Below are positions 42,731 to 50,587 of a DNA stretch of 64,000 bases, one piece after another. The notes under the pieces were generated by a model, which saw nothing but the letters and a program-made list of their open reading frames with translations, searched no databases and had not been told where the DNA came from. Each line of letters starts with the position of its first letter. The first letter of the stretch is position 1. A program made the translations under genes and the position numbers. The DNA is from Aquibaculum sediminis (GTDB taxonomy: Bacteria > Pseudomonadota > Alphaproteobacteria > Kiloniellales > DSM-21159). Location of the stretch: NCBI RefSeq assembly GCF_040712085.1, contig NZ_JBFCVK010000006.1:248001-312000 (forward strand), written 5' to 3'.

Positions 42731-44505
42731 CCCTCTTCCTCCATATCGCTGCCCGCTTCGTCCGGCACGGTCGTGCCGGTCTCGGCGTCGCTGTCCATCG
42801 GCCCCGATACCCGGGCCAACTCGGCCCCGGGAAAGGCCTCCAATACCGCCTGCACCAGGGGGTGTTCCAGCACCTGGTTGCGCAGGCGCAATTCCGCGGC
42901 GGCTTCCTGCTGCGCCAGGCTCGGCTGCCCGGGTGCATCACTCACACTGACGACCCAGCGGCTGCCGGTCCAGTCGGTCAGCAACTTGCCGAGCGTACCC
43001 GTCAGATCGCGCGGCGCATGCTCGCCCGGATTCAGTTCGATCCGGCCCGCCTCGAAGCGGACCAGATGCACGTCATTGCGGAGATGACCGGCCAGGCGCA
43101 GCTCGCCGTGCTTGCGTGCCAGATCGACCACCGCTTTGAGGGACTGCGGCTGAGGACCGCTCGCCTGGGCCTGTGGTTGAGGCACTGAGGGCGTTTCGGG
43201 CGCTGCCTGAGCCAGCGCCTGCCCGCCCTGCTCGACACGCAGGGAGGCACTTGCACCGCCACTCGCGCCACCACCGCCAGAGCCGCCGCTCATCGGAACA
43301 CCGCCACCGCCGGGCGCTGCCGCAGCGTCGCTCAGGCGGCGCACCAGATCGCCCGGTGTGGGCAGTTCTGCGGCAAAAGCAAGGCGAATCAGCACCATCT
43401 CCGCCGCCTGGAGCGGCTGCGGCGCCTGCTGGGCCTCGCTGATGCCTTTGAGCAGCATCTGCCAGTTTCGCGTCAGGGCCGGCACCGAAAGCTTCTCCGC
43501 CATGGCGCCGCCCTGCACCCGATCGGTTTCCGGCAGTTCGGCCGCCGCCTGCTGGGGCAGGAGTTTCAGCCGGGTGAGCGTGTGGGTGATCTCCAGCATG
43601 TCTTGCAGCACCACCACGGGGTCGGCGCCCACGTCATAGAGGCTGCGCAGGCTCTCCAGGGCGGCGGGCACCTCGCCACGCATGACCGCATCGTAGAGCT
43701 CCAGGATGCGACTGCGGTCCGCCAGACCCAGCATCTCCTTGACCACCGCGGTCTGCACCTGCTCCTCACCAACCGCCATGGCCTGATCCAGCAGGGACAG
43801 GCCATCACGCACCGAGCCGTCGGCGGCACGCGCGATCAGGTTGAGGGCCTCAGGCTCCGCCGTGACGGCCTCCCGCTCACAGATGCGGGCGAAATGTTGG
43901 GCCAAGGTTGTCTGATCCACCCGGCGCAGATCGAAGCGCATGCAGCGCGAGAGCACCGTCACCGGCACCTTGCGTATCTCGGTCGTGGCGAAGATGAAAA
44001 CGACGTGCGGCGGCGGCTCTTCCAGCGTCTTCAGCAGCGCGTTGAACGCGGCCGTGGAGAGCATGTGCACTTCGTCGATGATGTAAACCTTGTAACGCGC
44101 CCGGGTCGGGCGGTAGCGCACGCCCTCGATCAATTCGCGGATATCGTTGACCCCGGTGCGGCTGGCGGCATCCATCTCCAGCACATCTGTCAGGCGATCC
44201 TCGGCGATGGCCTGGCAGATCGGGCAGTCGTCGGTGGGTCCCGTGGTGGGGCCGGCGCTGCCATCGGGGCCGGCATAGTTGATCGCCTTGGCGATGATCC
44301 GCGCCGTCGTCGTCTTGCCCACGCCGCGCACACCGGTCAGCACGATGGCGTGCGGCAAACGTCCGGTTTCAATGGCATTGCTGAGTGTGCGGACCAGTGC
44401 ATCCTGGCCGATCAGGTCGGCGAAGGTCTGGGGGCGGTACTTTCGCGCCAGTACACGGTAGGGGGCTGTGCCGCCGGCGGGCGCTGGACCGGTCCCTTCG
44501 CTCAT
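42727..44505 (-). CDS. dnaX: DNA polymerase III subunit tau/gamma DnaX
   Basis: A 592-residue clamp-loader ATPase from the ATG at 44505. It has LARKYRPQTFADLIGQDAL, Walker A GVRGVGKTTTARIIAKAI, Walker B IIDEVHMLS and the SRC motif LSRCMRFDLRR. The zinc module appears degenerate: text I recall as NCVGPDG...CGVCxxC in relatives reads NYAGPDG...TDDCPIC, so only two of four cysteines remain. A Gly/Ser-rich linker (about residues 395-430) separates the ATPase from the tau-specific C-terminus. I saw no obvious A-rich frameshift site. Confidence 0.93.
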   Translation of the reverse strand: MSEGTGPAPAGGTAPYRVLARKYRPQTFADLIGQDALVRTLSNAIETGRLPHAIVLTGVRGVGKTTTARIIAKAINYAGPDGSAGPTTGPTDDCPICQAIAEDRLTDVLEMDAASRTGVNDIRELIEGVRYRPTRARYKVYIIDEVHMLSTAAFNALLKTLEEPPPHVVFIFATTEIRKVPVTVLSRCMRFDLRRVDQTTLAQHFARICEREAVTAEPEALNLIARAADGSVRDGLSLLDQAMAVGEEQVQTAVVKEMLGLADRSRILELYDAVMRGEVPAALESLRSLYDVGADPVVVLQDMLEITHTLTRLKLLPQQAAAELPETDRVQGGAMAEKLSVPALTRNWQMLLKGISEAQQAPQPLQAAEMVLIRLAFAAELPTPGDLVRRLSDAAAAPGGGGVPMSGGSGGGGASGGASASLRVEQGGQALAQAAPETPSVPQPQAQASGPQPQSLKAVVDLARKHGELRLAGHLRNDVHLVRFEAGRIELNPGEHAPRDLTGTLGKLLTDWTGSRWVVSVSDAPGQPSLAQQEAAAELRLRNQVLEHPLVQAVLEAFPGAELARVSGPMDSDAETGTTVPDEAGSDMEEEG

Positions 44506-44593
44506 GACCTCGCTCGGACGCTTGCAGGAAAAAGACGTTCCACGACAGCCCGCCCTGGCGCCGTCCCTCCCATGAAGCCTCGGCGGGTATAAG

Positions 44594-44692
44594 GCGGGAG
44601 GCTGGACCGGCGACCCGGACCTCACTCGTTACGGCTGCTTCCTTCCGGATCTGACCGGGTTGGCGAGCGGCCCGTCCGCAGCCAACCTCCCG
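44594..44692 (-). ncRNA. ffs: Signal recognition particle 4.5S-type RNA
   Basis: On the minus strand the gene starts near GGGAGGTTGGCTGCGG (5' end about 44691) and closes with CCAGCCTCCC (about 44605-44596), which pairs with the 5' end. The universally conserved domain IV core is present: GGTCAGATCCGGAAGGAAGC. The length is about 97 bases. It binds Ffh for co-translational membrane targeting. It sits next to dnaX, the usual place in related genomes. The exact ends are approximate. Confidence 0.93.
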
Positions 44693-44816
44693 AGGCGGTT
44701 ATATCAGCATCGGGGGGCGGGTCGGCAAGGCCCCTTTCACGCTTCGGCCAAAGCCGGGTTTTGCCGGAGCGCAAGGCACCTTGTCGCTCCCGGGGCCGCG
44801 TGGCAGTTTTTCGCCT

Positions 44817-45743
44817 ATGAGCAACACCTTGAACTTCTACACCTGCAACGACCTGAACCGTGCCGACGACCATCGCAACGATGCGCAGTGGCTTGCGGCC
44901 AGGTTGGCGGATTCCAAGACTCGGGTACTGCCGCTCTGGCAGCACCGGTCGCTGTTCAACAACATCGAGGGCGAGGCTCCGCGCGCCGTCGCCCTGGAGA
45001 TCGATGCGATGGAGCGGCTCGCACGCTACGGCGGCGAACCGATTTTCCTCGGCATGCGTGGCGAGACGGCCTACTTCGCGCTCGATCTGGTTGACCTCTC
45101 CGAGCCGGATCACGAACCGGCGCTCGCCGGCCGCGGCAGCTTTGCCGACCTGCGCGCCGTGGGCATGCTCCTGCCGCGCGAGGAAGGGTCACTCCTGGCC
45201 TATGCCCGCGCCATGACCTTCTGGCACGCCCGGCACCGCTTCTGTGGCGTCTGCGGCAGCCCGACGGAAATCCGCCGCGCGGGCCATCAGCGGCAATGCG
45301 GCAACGAGGCCTGCAAGGCGCCGCAATTCCCCCGCATGGACCCGGCCGTGATCATGCTGGTGCACGACGGCAAGGACCACTGCGTGCTGGGCCGACAGAA
45401 GATCTGGCGGCCGGGCATGCATTCGACGCTGGCCGGCTTCGTCGAGCCGGGCGAAGCCCTGGAACAGGCAGTGGCGCGCGAAGTGTTCGAAGAGGTGGGA
45501 CTGCACATCGAGGAGGCGCGCTATCACTCCTCCCAGCCCTGGCCCTTTCCCTCCTCGCTCATGCTTGGCTTCCACGCCATTGCCGAACACGGGCCCCTGC
45601 GCGTTCAGCTGGAGGAACTGGAAAGCGCGCGCTGGTTCAGCCGGGAGGAACTGCTGAACTTGCCGGAAGACGAGAGCTTCAACTTCCCCCGACGCGACGC
45701 CATCTCCTTCCGCCTGATCCAGGACTGGCTCGAGCAGGACTGA
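44817..45743 (+). CDS. nudC: NADH pyrophosphatase/NudC-type Nudix hydrolase
   Basis: A 308-residue protein from the ATG at 44817. The zinc ribbon is FCGVCGSPTEIRR then CGNEACKAPQFPRMDP. The Nudix box GFVEPGEALEQAVAREVFEEVG matches GX5EX7REUXEEXGU, and SQPWPFPSSLMLGF is the NudC-specific SQPWPFPxS motif. It hydrolyses NADH and removes NAD caps from RNA. No strong ribosome site is visible. It converges with the AI-2E permease gene. Confidence 0.92.
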   Translation: MSNTLNFYTCNDLNRADDHRNDAQWLAARLADSKTRVLPLWQHRSLFNNIEGEAPRAVALEIDAMERLARYGGEPIFLGMRGETAYFALDLVDLSEPDHEPALAGRGSFADLRAVGMLLPREEGSLLAYARAMTFWHARHRFCGVCGSPTEIRRAGHQRQCGNEACKAPQFPRMDPAVIMLVHDGKDHCVLGRQKIWRPGMHSTLAGFVEPGEALEQAVAREVFEEVGLHIEEARYHSSQPWPFPSSLMLGFHAIAEHGPLRVQLEELESARWFSREELLNLPEDESFNFPRRDAISFRLIQDWLEQD

Positions 45744-45765
45744 AGCCTGGGCTCGCCGAAACTCG

Positions 45766-46845
45766 TCACCGCTCCGGCGGGTGCTGCTTGGCGCGCCTTG
45801 AACCTGCCTCGCTCACCTCTGACGCAGGCGCCTGCCCCAGCAACTGCGTCAGCCACTGCGTGCTCTCGAAACGCCCGCAGGCCGTTGCCAGGCCGATCGT
45901 CAGCGGCACCCCGATGAAGGCGCCGGGTACGCCCCAGACCAGGCCCCAGAAGAAAATCGAGATCACCACCACGAGCGGTGAAAGAGACAGCGCCCGCCCC
46001 TCCAGGCGCGGGTCCACATAGTTGCCCATGGTGACCTGAATCGCCGCCATACCGATGAAGGTGACGATCGGCAGCGACCAGTCCCCCGCCTGCACGGCAG
46101 CGAAGAGCACCGGCGGAACGATCGCCAGAATCGAGCCGACGAAGGGGATGTAGTTGAGCACGAAGGCGATCAATCCCCAGGTCACGGCCAGTTCCAGCCC
46201 GACGATGAGCGCGAACAGCCAGGTGAGCACGCCGGTCACCACGCTGACGAAGGTGCGCACCAGCATGTAGCGCCGGAACTTGCGCCCGATCTCGTCGGCG
46301 GCGGCGCGAAACTCCGCGCCCGCCGGCAGTCGGCGCAGCTTCGCGCCAAAACTGCGCGCTTCCAGCAGACCCAGCAGCATAAAGACCAGGGTGAGGCCCA
46401 GCAGGCCCACGGCGCTATAGAGCTCTTCGAGGGTGACCCGCAGCACACTCAACAGCGGCGCGATATCCACATCCTCGAGCTGGGTGTTCGGCAGCGCAAC
46501 GCCATTGCGCCGCGCCCAGCGCAAGAGATCGCCCCAGCTCTGATCCAGGGAGTCCCGATACTGCACCACGCCCTGGCCCACCAGGCCGACACCGGCCCAA
46601 AGCAGCCAAACGAAGGCGGTCAGCAAAGTCAGCACGCAGAGAAGGGTCCCGACATAGGCCAGCCAGCGTGGCAAACGCCGCTCCAGCCACAGCTGCACGG
46701 GCCAAGCCAAAGCGATCAGGAAGACCGCCAGGGCAAGCGGCAGGCTGACCGGCCGAGTCCATTGGAGGGTGAGCACGACCAGCACCGACCCCAACAGGAC
46801 CAAAGGCCAGCGCAAGGGCGGCAAGGCGCCGCGCGGCAGCATCAT
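45766..46845 (-). CDS. AI-2E (PerM-like) family membrane transporter
   Basis: A 359-residue protein with about seven or eight membrane helices, arranged as an N-terminal pair, a soluble insert and a C-terminal bundle. Family text includes GLIAFVLNYIPFVGSILAIVPPVLFA and GNYVDPRLEGRALSLSPLVVVISIFFWG. Members export quorum signals or act as ion antiporters; the substrate here is unknown. GGAGG precedes the start. The transposase remnant begins 29 bases upstream of the gene. Confidence 0.88.
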   Translation of the reverse strand: MMLPRGALPPLRWPLVLLGSVLVVLTLQWTRPVSLPLALAVFLIALAWPVQLWLERRLPRWLAYVGTLLCVLTLLTAFVWLLWAGVGLVGQGVVQYRDSLDQSWGDLLRWARRNGVALPNTQLEDVDIAPLLSVLRVTLEELYSAVGLLGLTLVFMLLGLLEARSFGAKLRRLPAGAEFRAAADEIGRKFRRYMLVRTFVSVVTGVLTWLFALIVGLELAVTWGLIAFVLNYIPFVGSILAIVPPVLFAAVQAGDWSLPIVTFIGMAAIQVTMGNYVDPRLEGRALSLSPLVVVISIFFWGLVWGVPGAFIGVPLTIGLATACGRFESTQWLTQLLGQAPASEVSEAGSRRAKQHPPER

Positions 46846-46873
46846 TCATCCTCCAGTTCATTCACCCACCACT

Positions 46874-47034
46874 CTAGGATACCGACTCATAAGAACGCAG
46901 CCAGATTCTGATGGCAGCGAGATTGACGAGGTCGAGGTCGCTCCCGGCTGTAGATTCCGTAGCGCGGGGCGACACGCGGAAGTGTTTGAACTTGTTGAAG
47001 AAGCGCTCGACGGGGTTGCGCTGGCGATATAGCC
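46874..47034 (-). mobile_element. IS5-like transposase 3'-end remnant (copy 1)
   Basis: On the minus strand the text reads YRQRNPVERFFNKFKHFR and ends VNLAAIRIWLRSYESVS with a TAG at 46874, recognisable as the C-terminus of an IS5-family DDE transposase. Reading-frame slippage inside (the expected ATRY-type text is split between frames) and loss of everything upstream show it is dead. The 5' breakpoint is near 47034. Its last about 50 bases recur, diverged, at 48838-48888 in the same orientation. Confidence 0.75.
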
Positions 47035-47131
47035 TCAACCCACACGCCCAGGATGGCCTTGGGCATGTCCAGCACACAGGGACCCAAGCCCAAGCCGAGT
47101 CGCGATCTCCATGGTATCTACGCGCGGAGGA

Positions 47132-47638
47132 TCAACCTGAACTCTGCTTACGGGCCATCTGCAGACCTGCGTTTTCCGCACGGATGCGGATCGTGAGGAT
47201 CGCGGCGTTGAGCAGCGTGAACACAAACGCCAACCACGGCAGCCCCAGGCAAAGCGGCAAGATCGCAATCTCGCCAATCACAACGATGTAGTTGGGGTGC
47301 TTTACGTAGCGATACGGTCCTGTGGCGACCAGCCGCTCGCCCGGCACAATGATGATGCGCGTTGTCCAACGGGGACCAAGCGTTGCCAGAACCCAGACCC
47401 GTGCCACCTGCAGGCAAAGGAAGGCCGCGAGCCAGAAGGGGTTGACGGGCTGGTCCATCCCAAACAGCCAAAGTGTGCCAAGCCATAGCGCGTGCAGCAG
47501 TACGATGGCCGGATAGTGGCCCGGCGCCACCTCGACCGCGCCCTGCGCAAGCAACCTTCGCGTGTTCGAGCGCGCCAGCCACAGCTCGCCCAAGCGCCCG
47601 ACGGTGACGAGAGCAAGCAAGAGCGAGGCGACCGTCAT
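47132..47638 (-). CDS. Isoprenylcysteine carboxyl methyltransferase-family protein
   Basis: A 168-residue integral membrane protein with about four helices. The conserved SAM-site region is LVATGPYRYVKHPNYIVVIGEI. It overlaps the polyketide synthase gene by four bases, so the two are coupled. Bacterial members next to type III polyketide synthases (BpsB of Bacillus, SrsB of Streptomyces) methylate alkylpyrones or alkylresorcinols rather than prenylated proteins, and that role is likely here. It ends about 97 bases from the transposase remnant. Confidence 0.85.
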   Translation of the reverse strand: MTVASLLLALVTVGRLGELWLARSNTRRLLAQGAVEVAPGHYPAIVLLHALWLGTLWLFGMDQPVNPFWLAAFLCLQVARVWVLATLGPRWTTRIIIVPGERLVATGPYRYVKHPNYIVVIGEIAILPLCLGLPWLAFVFTLLNAAILTIRIRAENAGLQMARKQSSG

Positions 47639-48687
47639 GCGGCAGCCCGCAGGGAAACGCAGCTTGCGGTGAACCCCGGGCCCATCGCGGTAAGCAGCGT
47701 TCGTGGCGGCAATCCGGCTTTCACCAAGCGGTCAAGCACGAACAGTGCGGTTGGGGCGGACATGTTGCCATAGTCGGCAAGCACCGAGCGTTCATGATCC
47801 AGCGTGCCTTGATCCAGAGACAAGGCACGTTCCAACGCCGTGATCACCTTGGCGCCACCCGGATGACAGGCGACCCTGTCCACATCCTCAAGACCAAGGC
47901 CATGCCGGGCCAGAATTCCCTTCACAGCAAGCCCGAGATTCGCTTCGGCAAAGGGAGGGATGGCGCGGTCGAAAATGACACCAAGGCCGGTGTCATCAAC
48001 GCTCCACCCCATGATGTCGAGCGTATTGGGCCAGGTGTGCTGGCCTGACAGTTCCACGCTTGCCAGCCCTTCTTTATGTGTCCGCAGAACGCAGGCAGCC
48101 GCGCCATCACCAAACAGCGCGGTCGCGACGATGTTTTCCTTGGTCAGCTTGTCGGGGCGAAAGGCTACTGAACACAGTTCAACTGCGACCACCAGCACGC
48201 TGCTTCCCGGCCGCGACTGCGCAAGCCGCGCGCCAATCCCCATCCCAGTGACCCCGCCCGCGCACCCCAAGCCAAAGACCGGCACCGATTCAATTCCAGT
48301 ACGAAAACCGAGCTGTTCCGCCACCCGAGCATCAATACTGGGCGTCGCAATCCCGGTGGAGGATACTGTGACGACGGTATCAACTTCGGCCCCGGAAAGG
48401 CCCGCGTCCGCAAGGGCCCGTGATGCGGCATCGACAAAGAGGGAACAGGCACCATCGAGGTAGGCTGCATTGCGTTCCCCCCATCCAAGCGGCTTCAGAT
48501 ACCAGTCAAGTGGCCGCACAAGGTAGCGCCGCAGTATGCCCGAACTTTCGAAGACCTTCGCGAGACGTTCGAAATCCTCGTATCGAGCTGAAAACAACTC
48601 GCGGGCAGTTGCTGCCGCGTCGCACTGGGTAACGAGGTAGGGCGGCACCGCCGAGTTGACAGAGAGCAGATTGGCCTGATGCGACAT
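47635..48687 (-). CDS. Type III polyketide synthase (chalcone/stilbene synthase-like)
   Basis: A 350-residue enzyme from the ATG at 48687, which has GGAG seven bases upstream (the frame opens 18 bases earlier at a TTG). The triad is visible: Cys in VFGLGCAGGVTGMGIG, His in VACHPGGAKVI and Asn in DYGNMSAPTALFVL. The FGDGAAACVL segment is also typical. Such enzymes condense a fatty acyl-CoA starter with malonyl-CoA into alkylpyrones or alkylresorcinols. With the methyltransferase it forms a two-gene operon bracketed by transposase fragments. Confidence 0.9.
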   Translation of the reverse strand: MSHQANLLSVNSAVPPYLVTQCDAAATARELFSARYEDFERLAKVFESSGILRRYLVRPLDWYLKPLGWGERNAAYLDGACSLFVDAASRALADAGLSGAEVDTVVTVSSTGIATPSIDARVAEQLGFRTGIESVPVFGLGCAGGVTGMGIGARLAQSRPGSSVLVVAVELCSVAFRPDKLTKENIVATALFGDGAAACVLRTHKEGLASVELSGQHTWPNTLDIMGWSVDDTGLGVIFDRAIPPFAEANLGLAVKGILARHGLGLEDVDRVACHPGGAKVITALERALSLDQGTLDHERSVLADYGNMSAPTALFVLDRLVKAGLPPRTLLTAMGPGFTASCVSLRAAA

Positions 48688-48784
48688 CAAAATCTCCAAC
48701 ATCAAGGCCTTGTTGCAGGGAAGTGCCGGGGCGCGCTTTTAGCTACTAGAACGAGATGCGACGTGCGTTGTTCCTTTATTATCA

Positions 48785-48808
48785 CTCGATCGCTAAACTG
48801 TGATCGAG
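48785..48808. promoter_or_regulatory. Dyad upstream of the polyketide synthase gene
   Basis: CTCGATC (48785-48791) and GATCGAG (48802-48808) form a perfect 7-10-7 inverted repeat about 100 bases before the polyketide synthase start, in an AT-richer patch. ATCAC/GTGAT lie alongside. It could be an operator; no regulator gene is adjacent. The rest of the 48706-49031 gap holds the second transposase fragment and nothing else I can name. Confidence 0.3.
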
Positions 48809-48837
48809 CAGGGAAAGCGGCAACCCTGCGCTCCAGG

Positions 48838-48888
48838 ATACCGACTCACAAGTACGCAGCCGGAGTCCGATGGCGGCGAGTTTGCCGT
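48838..48888 (-). mobile_element. IS5-like transposase 3'-end remnant (copy 2)
   Basis: About 50 bases match the end of copy 1 at roughly four bases in five (GGATACCGACTCA is identical). On the minus strand they read KLAAIGLRLRTCESVS, against NLAAIRIWLRSYESVS in copy 1. The stop codon is lost and similarity ends abruptly at about 48888. It has the same orientation as copy 1, so the two bracket the polyketide cassette as direct repeats. Confidence 0.65.
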
Positions 48889-49031
48889 GCGGCTTCTCCG
48901 GCAACAACGACTGAATCTTCGACCATTTGACGTCAGCGATCTCACAGCGGGGTCGCTTGCTTGGCGCAGGCGGTCGTGCGTGCTATCAGCGGAAACCCTG
49001 GCCGATCCGGGGCACCTTCAGGGGATCTTAG

Positions 49032-50564
49032 ATGCAGGAAATCCTTCAGGAACTCGAAGAACGCCGCCAGCAGGCGCGTCAAGGCGGCGGGGAGCGGCGC
49101 ATCGAGGCGCAGCACCGCAAGGGCAAGCTGACTGCGCGCGAGCGTATCGCCGTGCTCCTCGACGAAAGCTCCTTCGAGGAGTGGGACATGTTCGTCGAGC
49201 ATCGCTGCGTCGACTTCGGCATGGACGAGCAGAAGATCGCCGGCGACGGCGTGGTCACCGGCCATGGCACCGTGGACGGCCGCCCGGTGCTAGTGTTCAG
49301 CCAGGATTTCACGGTCTTTGGCGGCTCCCTGTCGGAGACCCACGCCGAGAAGATCTGCAAGGTCATGGACCAGGCCATGAATCTTGGCGTGCCCGTGATC
49401 GGGATCAACGATTCCGGCGGCGCGCGCATCCAGGAGGGCGTGGCCTCGCTCGGCGGCTATGCCGACGTCTTCCTGCGCAACGTCCAGGCCTCCGGCGTCA
49501 TTCCGCAGATCTCCATGATCATGGGGCCCTGCGCCGGCGGCGCGGTCTACTCCCCGGCCATGACCGACTTCATCTTCATGGTCCAGGACACCTCCTACAT
49601 GTTCGTGACCGGTCCGGATGTCGTGAAAACGGTCACGCACGAGACCGTCACCCAGGAGGAACTGGGCGGCGGCATCACCCACACCACGAAGTCAGGCGTG
49701 GCCGACCGCGCCTTCGAGAACGACGTGGAAGCGCTGCTGGAACTGCGCCGCTTCCTGTCCTTCGTGCCGCTGAACAACCGCGAGAAACCGCCGCTGCGGC
49801 CCACGCGCGACCCGGCCGACCGCGACGACTTTTCGCTCGACACCCTGGTGCCGCCCCACCCGAACAAGCCCTACGACATGAAGGAGCTGATCCATAAGGT
49901 CGTGGACGAGGGCGAGTTCTTCGAGTTGCAGCCTAACTATGCCGCCAACATCATCACCGGGTTCGGGCGCATGGACGGCCGGCCGGTGGGCATTGTCGCC
50001 AATCAGCCGATGGTCCTGGCCGGCTGCCTCGACATCGCCAGCGCCACCAAGGCGGCGCGCTTCGTGCGCTTCTGCGACTGTTTCAACATCCCCATCGTCA
50101 CATTTGTGGACGTCCCCGGCTTCCTGCCCGGCACCTATCAGGAGTTCAACGGCATCATCAAGCATGGCGCCAAGCTGCTCTTCGCCTTTGCCCAGGCGAC
50201 CGTGCCCAAGGTGACGGTCATCACCCGCAAGGCCTACGGCGGCGCCTATGACGTGATGAGCTCCAAGCACCTGCGCGGCGACGCCAACTATGCCTGGCCC
50301 ACGGCCGAAATCGCGGTGATGGGGCCCAAGGGCGCGGTGGAGATCATCTTCCGGCAGGACGCCAACGACCCGGAAAAGGTCGAGGCGCGCACCGAAGAAT
50401 ACCGCAAGCGCTTCGCCAATCCCTTCGTGGCCGCCAGCCGCGGCTTCATCGATGACGTGATCATGCCCCACGGGACGCGCCGGCGCATTTGCGGCGCCCT
50501 CAAGCTCTTGGAGAACAAGAAGCTCGAGGATCCCTGGCGCAAGCACGACAACATGCCGTTGTAA
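49032..50564 (+). CDS. pccB: Acyl-CoA (propionyl-CoA) carboxylase beta subunit
   Basis: A 510-residue carboxyltransferase. Crotonase-fold motifs include FSQDFTVFGGSLSETHAEKI, GINDSGGARIQEGVASLGGYADVF, MGPCAGGAVYSPAMTDFIFMV and VDVPGFLPGTYQE, plus RKAYGGAYDVMSSKHLRGD. These closely follow propionyl-CoA carboxylase beta chains. It makes methylmalonyl-CoA with a biotinylated alpha subunit (not in this window). Metabolically it connects to the malyl-CoA lyase at 25894, which can release propionyl-CoA. The next gene starts 24 bases on. Confidence 0.93.
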   Translation: MQEILQELEERRQQARQGGGERRIEAQHRKGKLTARERIAVLLDESSFEEWDMFVEHRCVDFGMDEQKIAGDGVVTGHGTVDGRPVLVFSQDFTVFGGSLSETHAEKICKVMDQAMNLGVPVIGINDSGGARIQEGVASLGGYADVFLRNVQASGVIPQISMIMGPCAGGAVYSPAMTDFIFMVQDTSYMFVTGPDVVKTVTHETVTQEELGGGITHTTKSGVADRAFENDVEALLELRRFLSFVPLNNREKPPLRPTRDPADRDDFSLDTLVPPHPNKPYDMKELIHKVVDEGEFFELQPNYAANIITGFGRMDGRPVGIVANQPMVLAGCLDIASATKAARFVRFCDCFNIPIVTFVDVPGFLPGTYQEFNGIIKHGAKLLFAFAQATVPKVTVITRKAYGGAYDVMSSKHLRGDANYAWPTAEIAVMGPKGAVEIIFRQDANDPEKVEARTEEYRKRFANPFVAASRGFIDDVIMPHGTRRRICGALKLLENKKLEDPWRKHDNMPL

Positions 50565-50587
50565 GAGGTCTGAAAGGAGCGCTGGTC

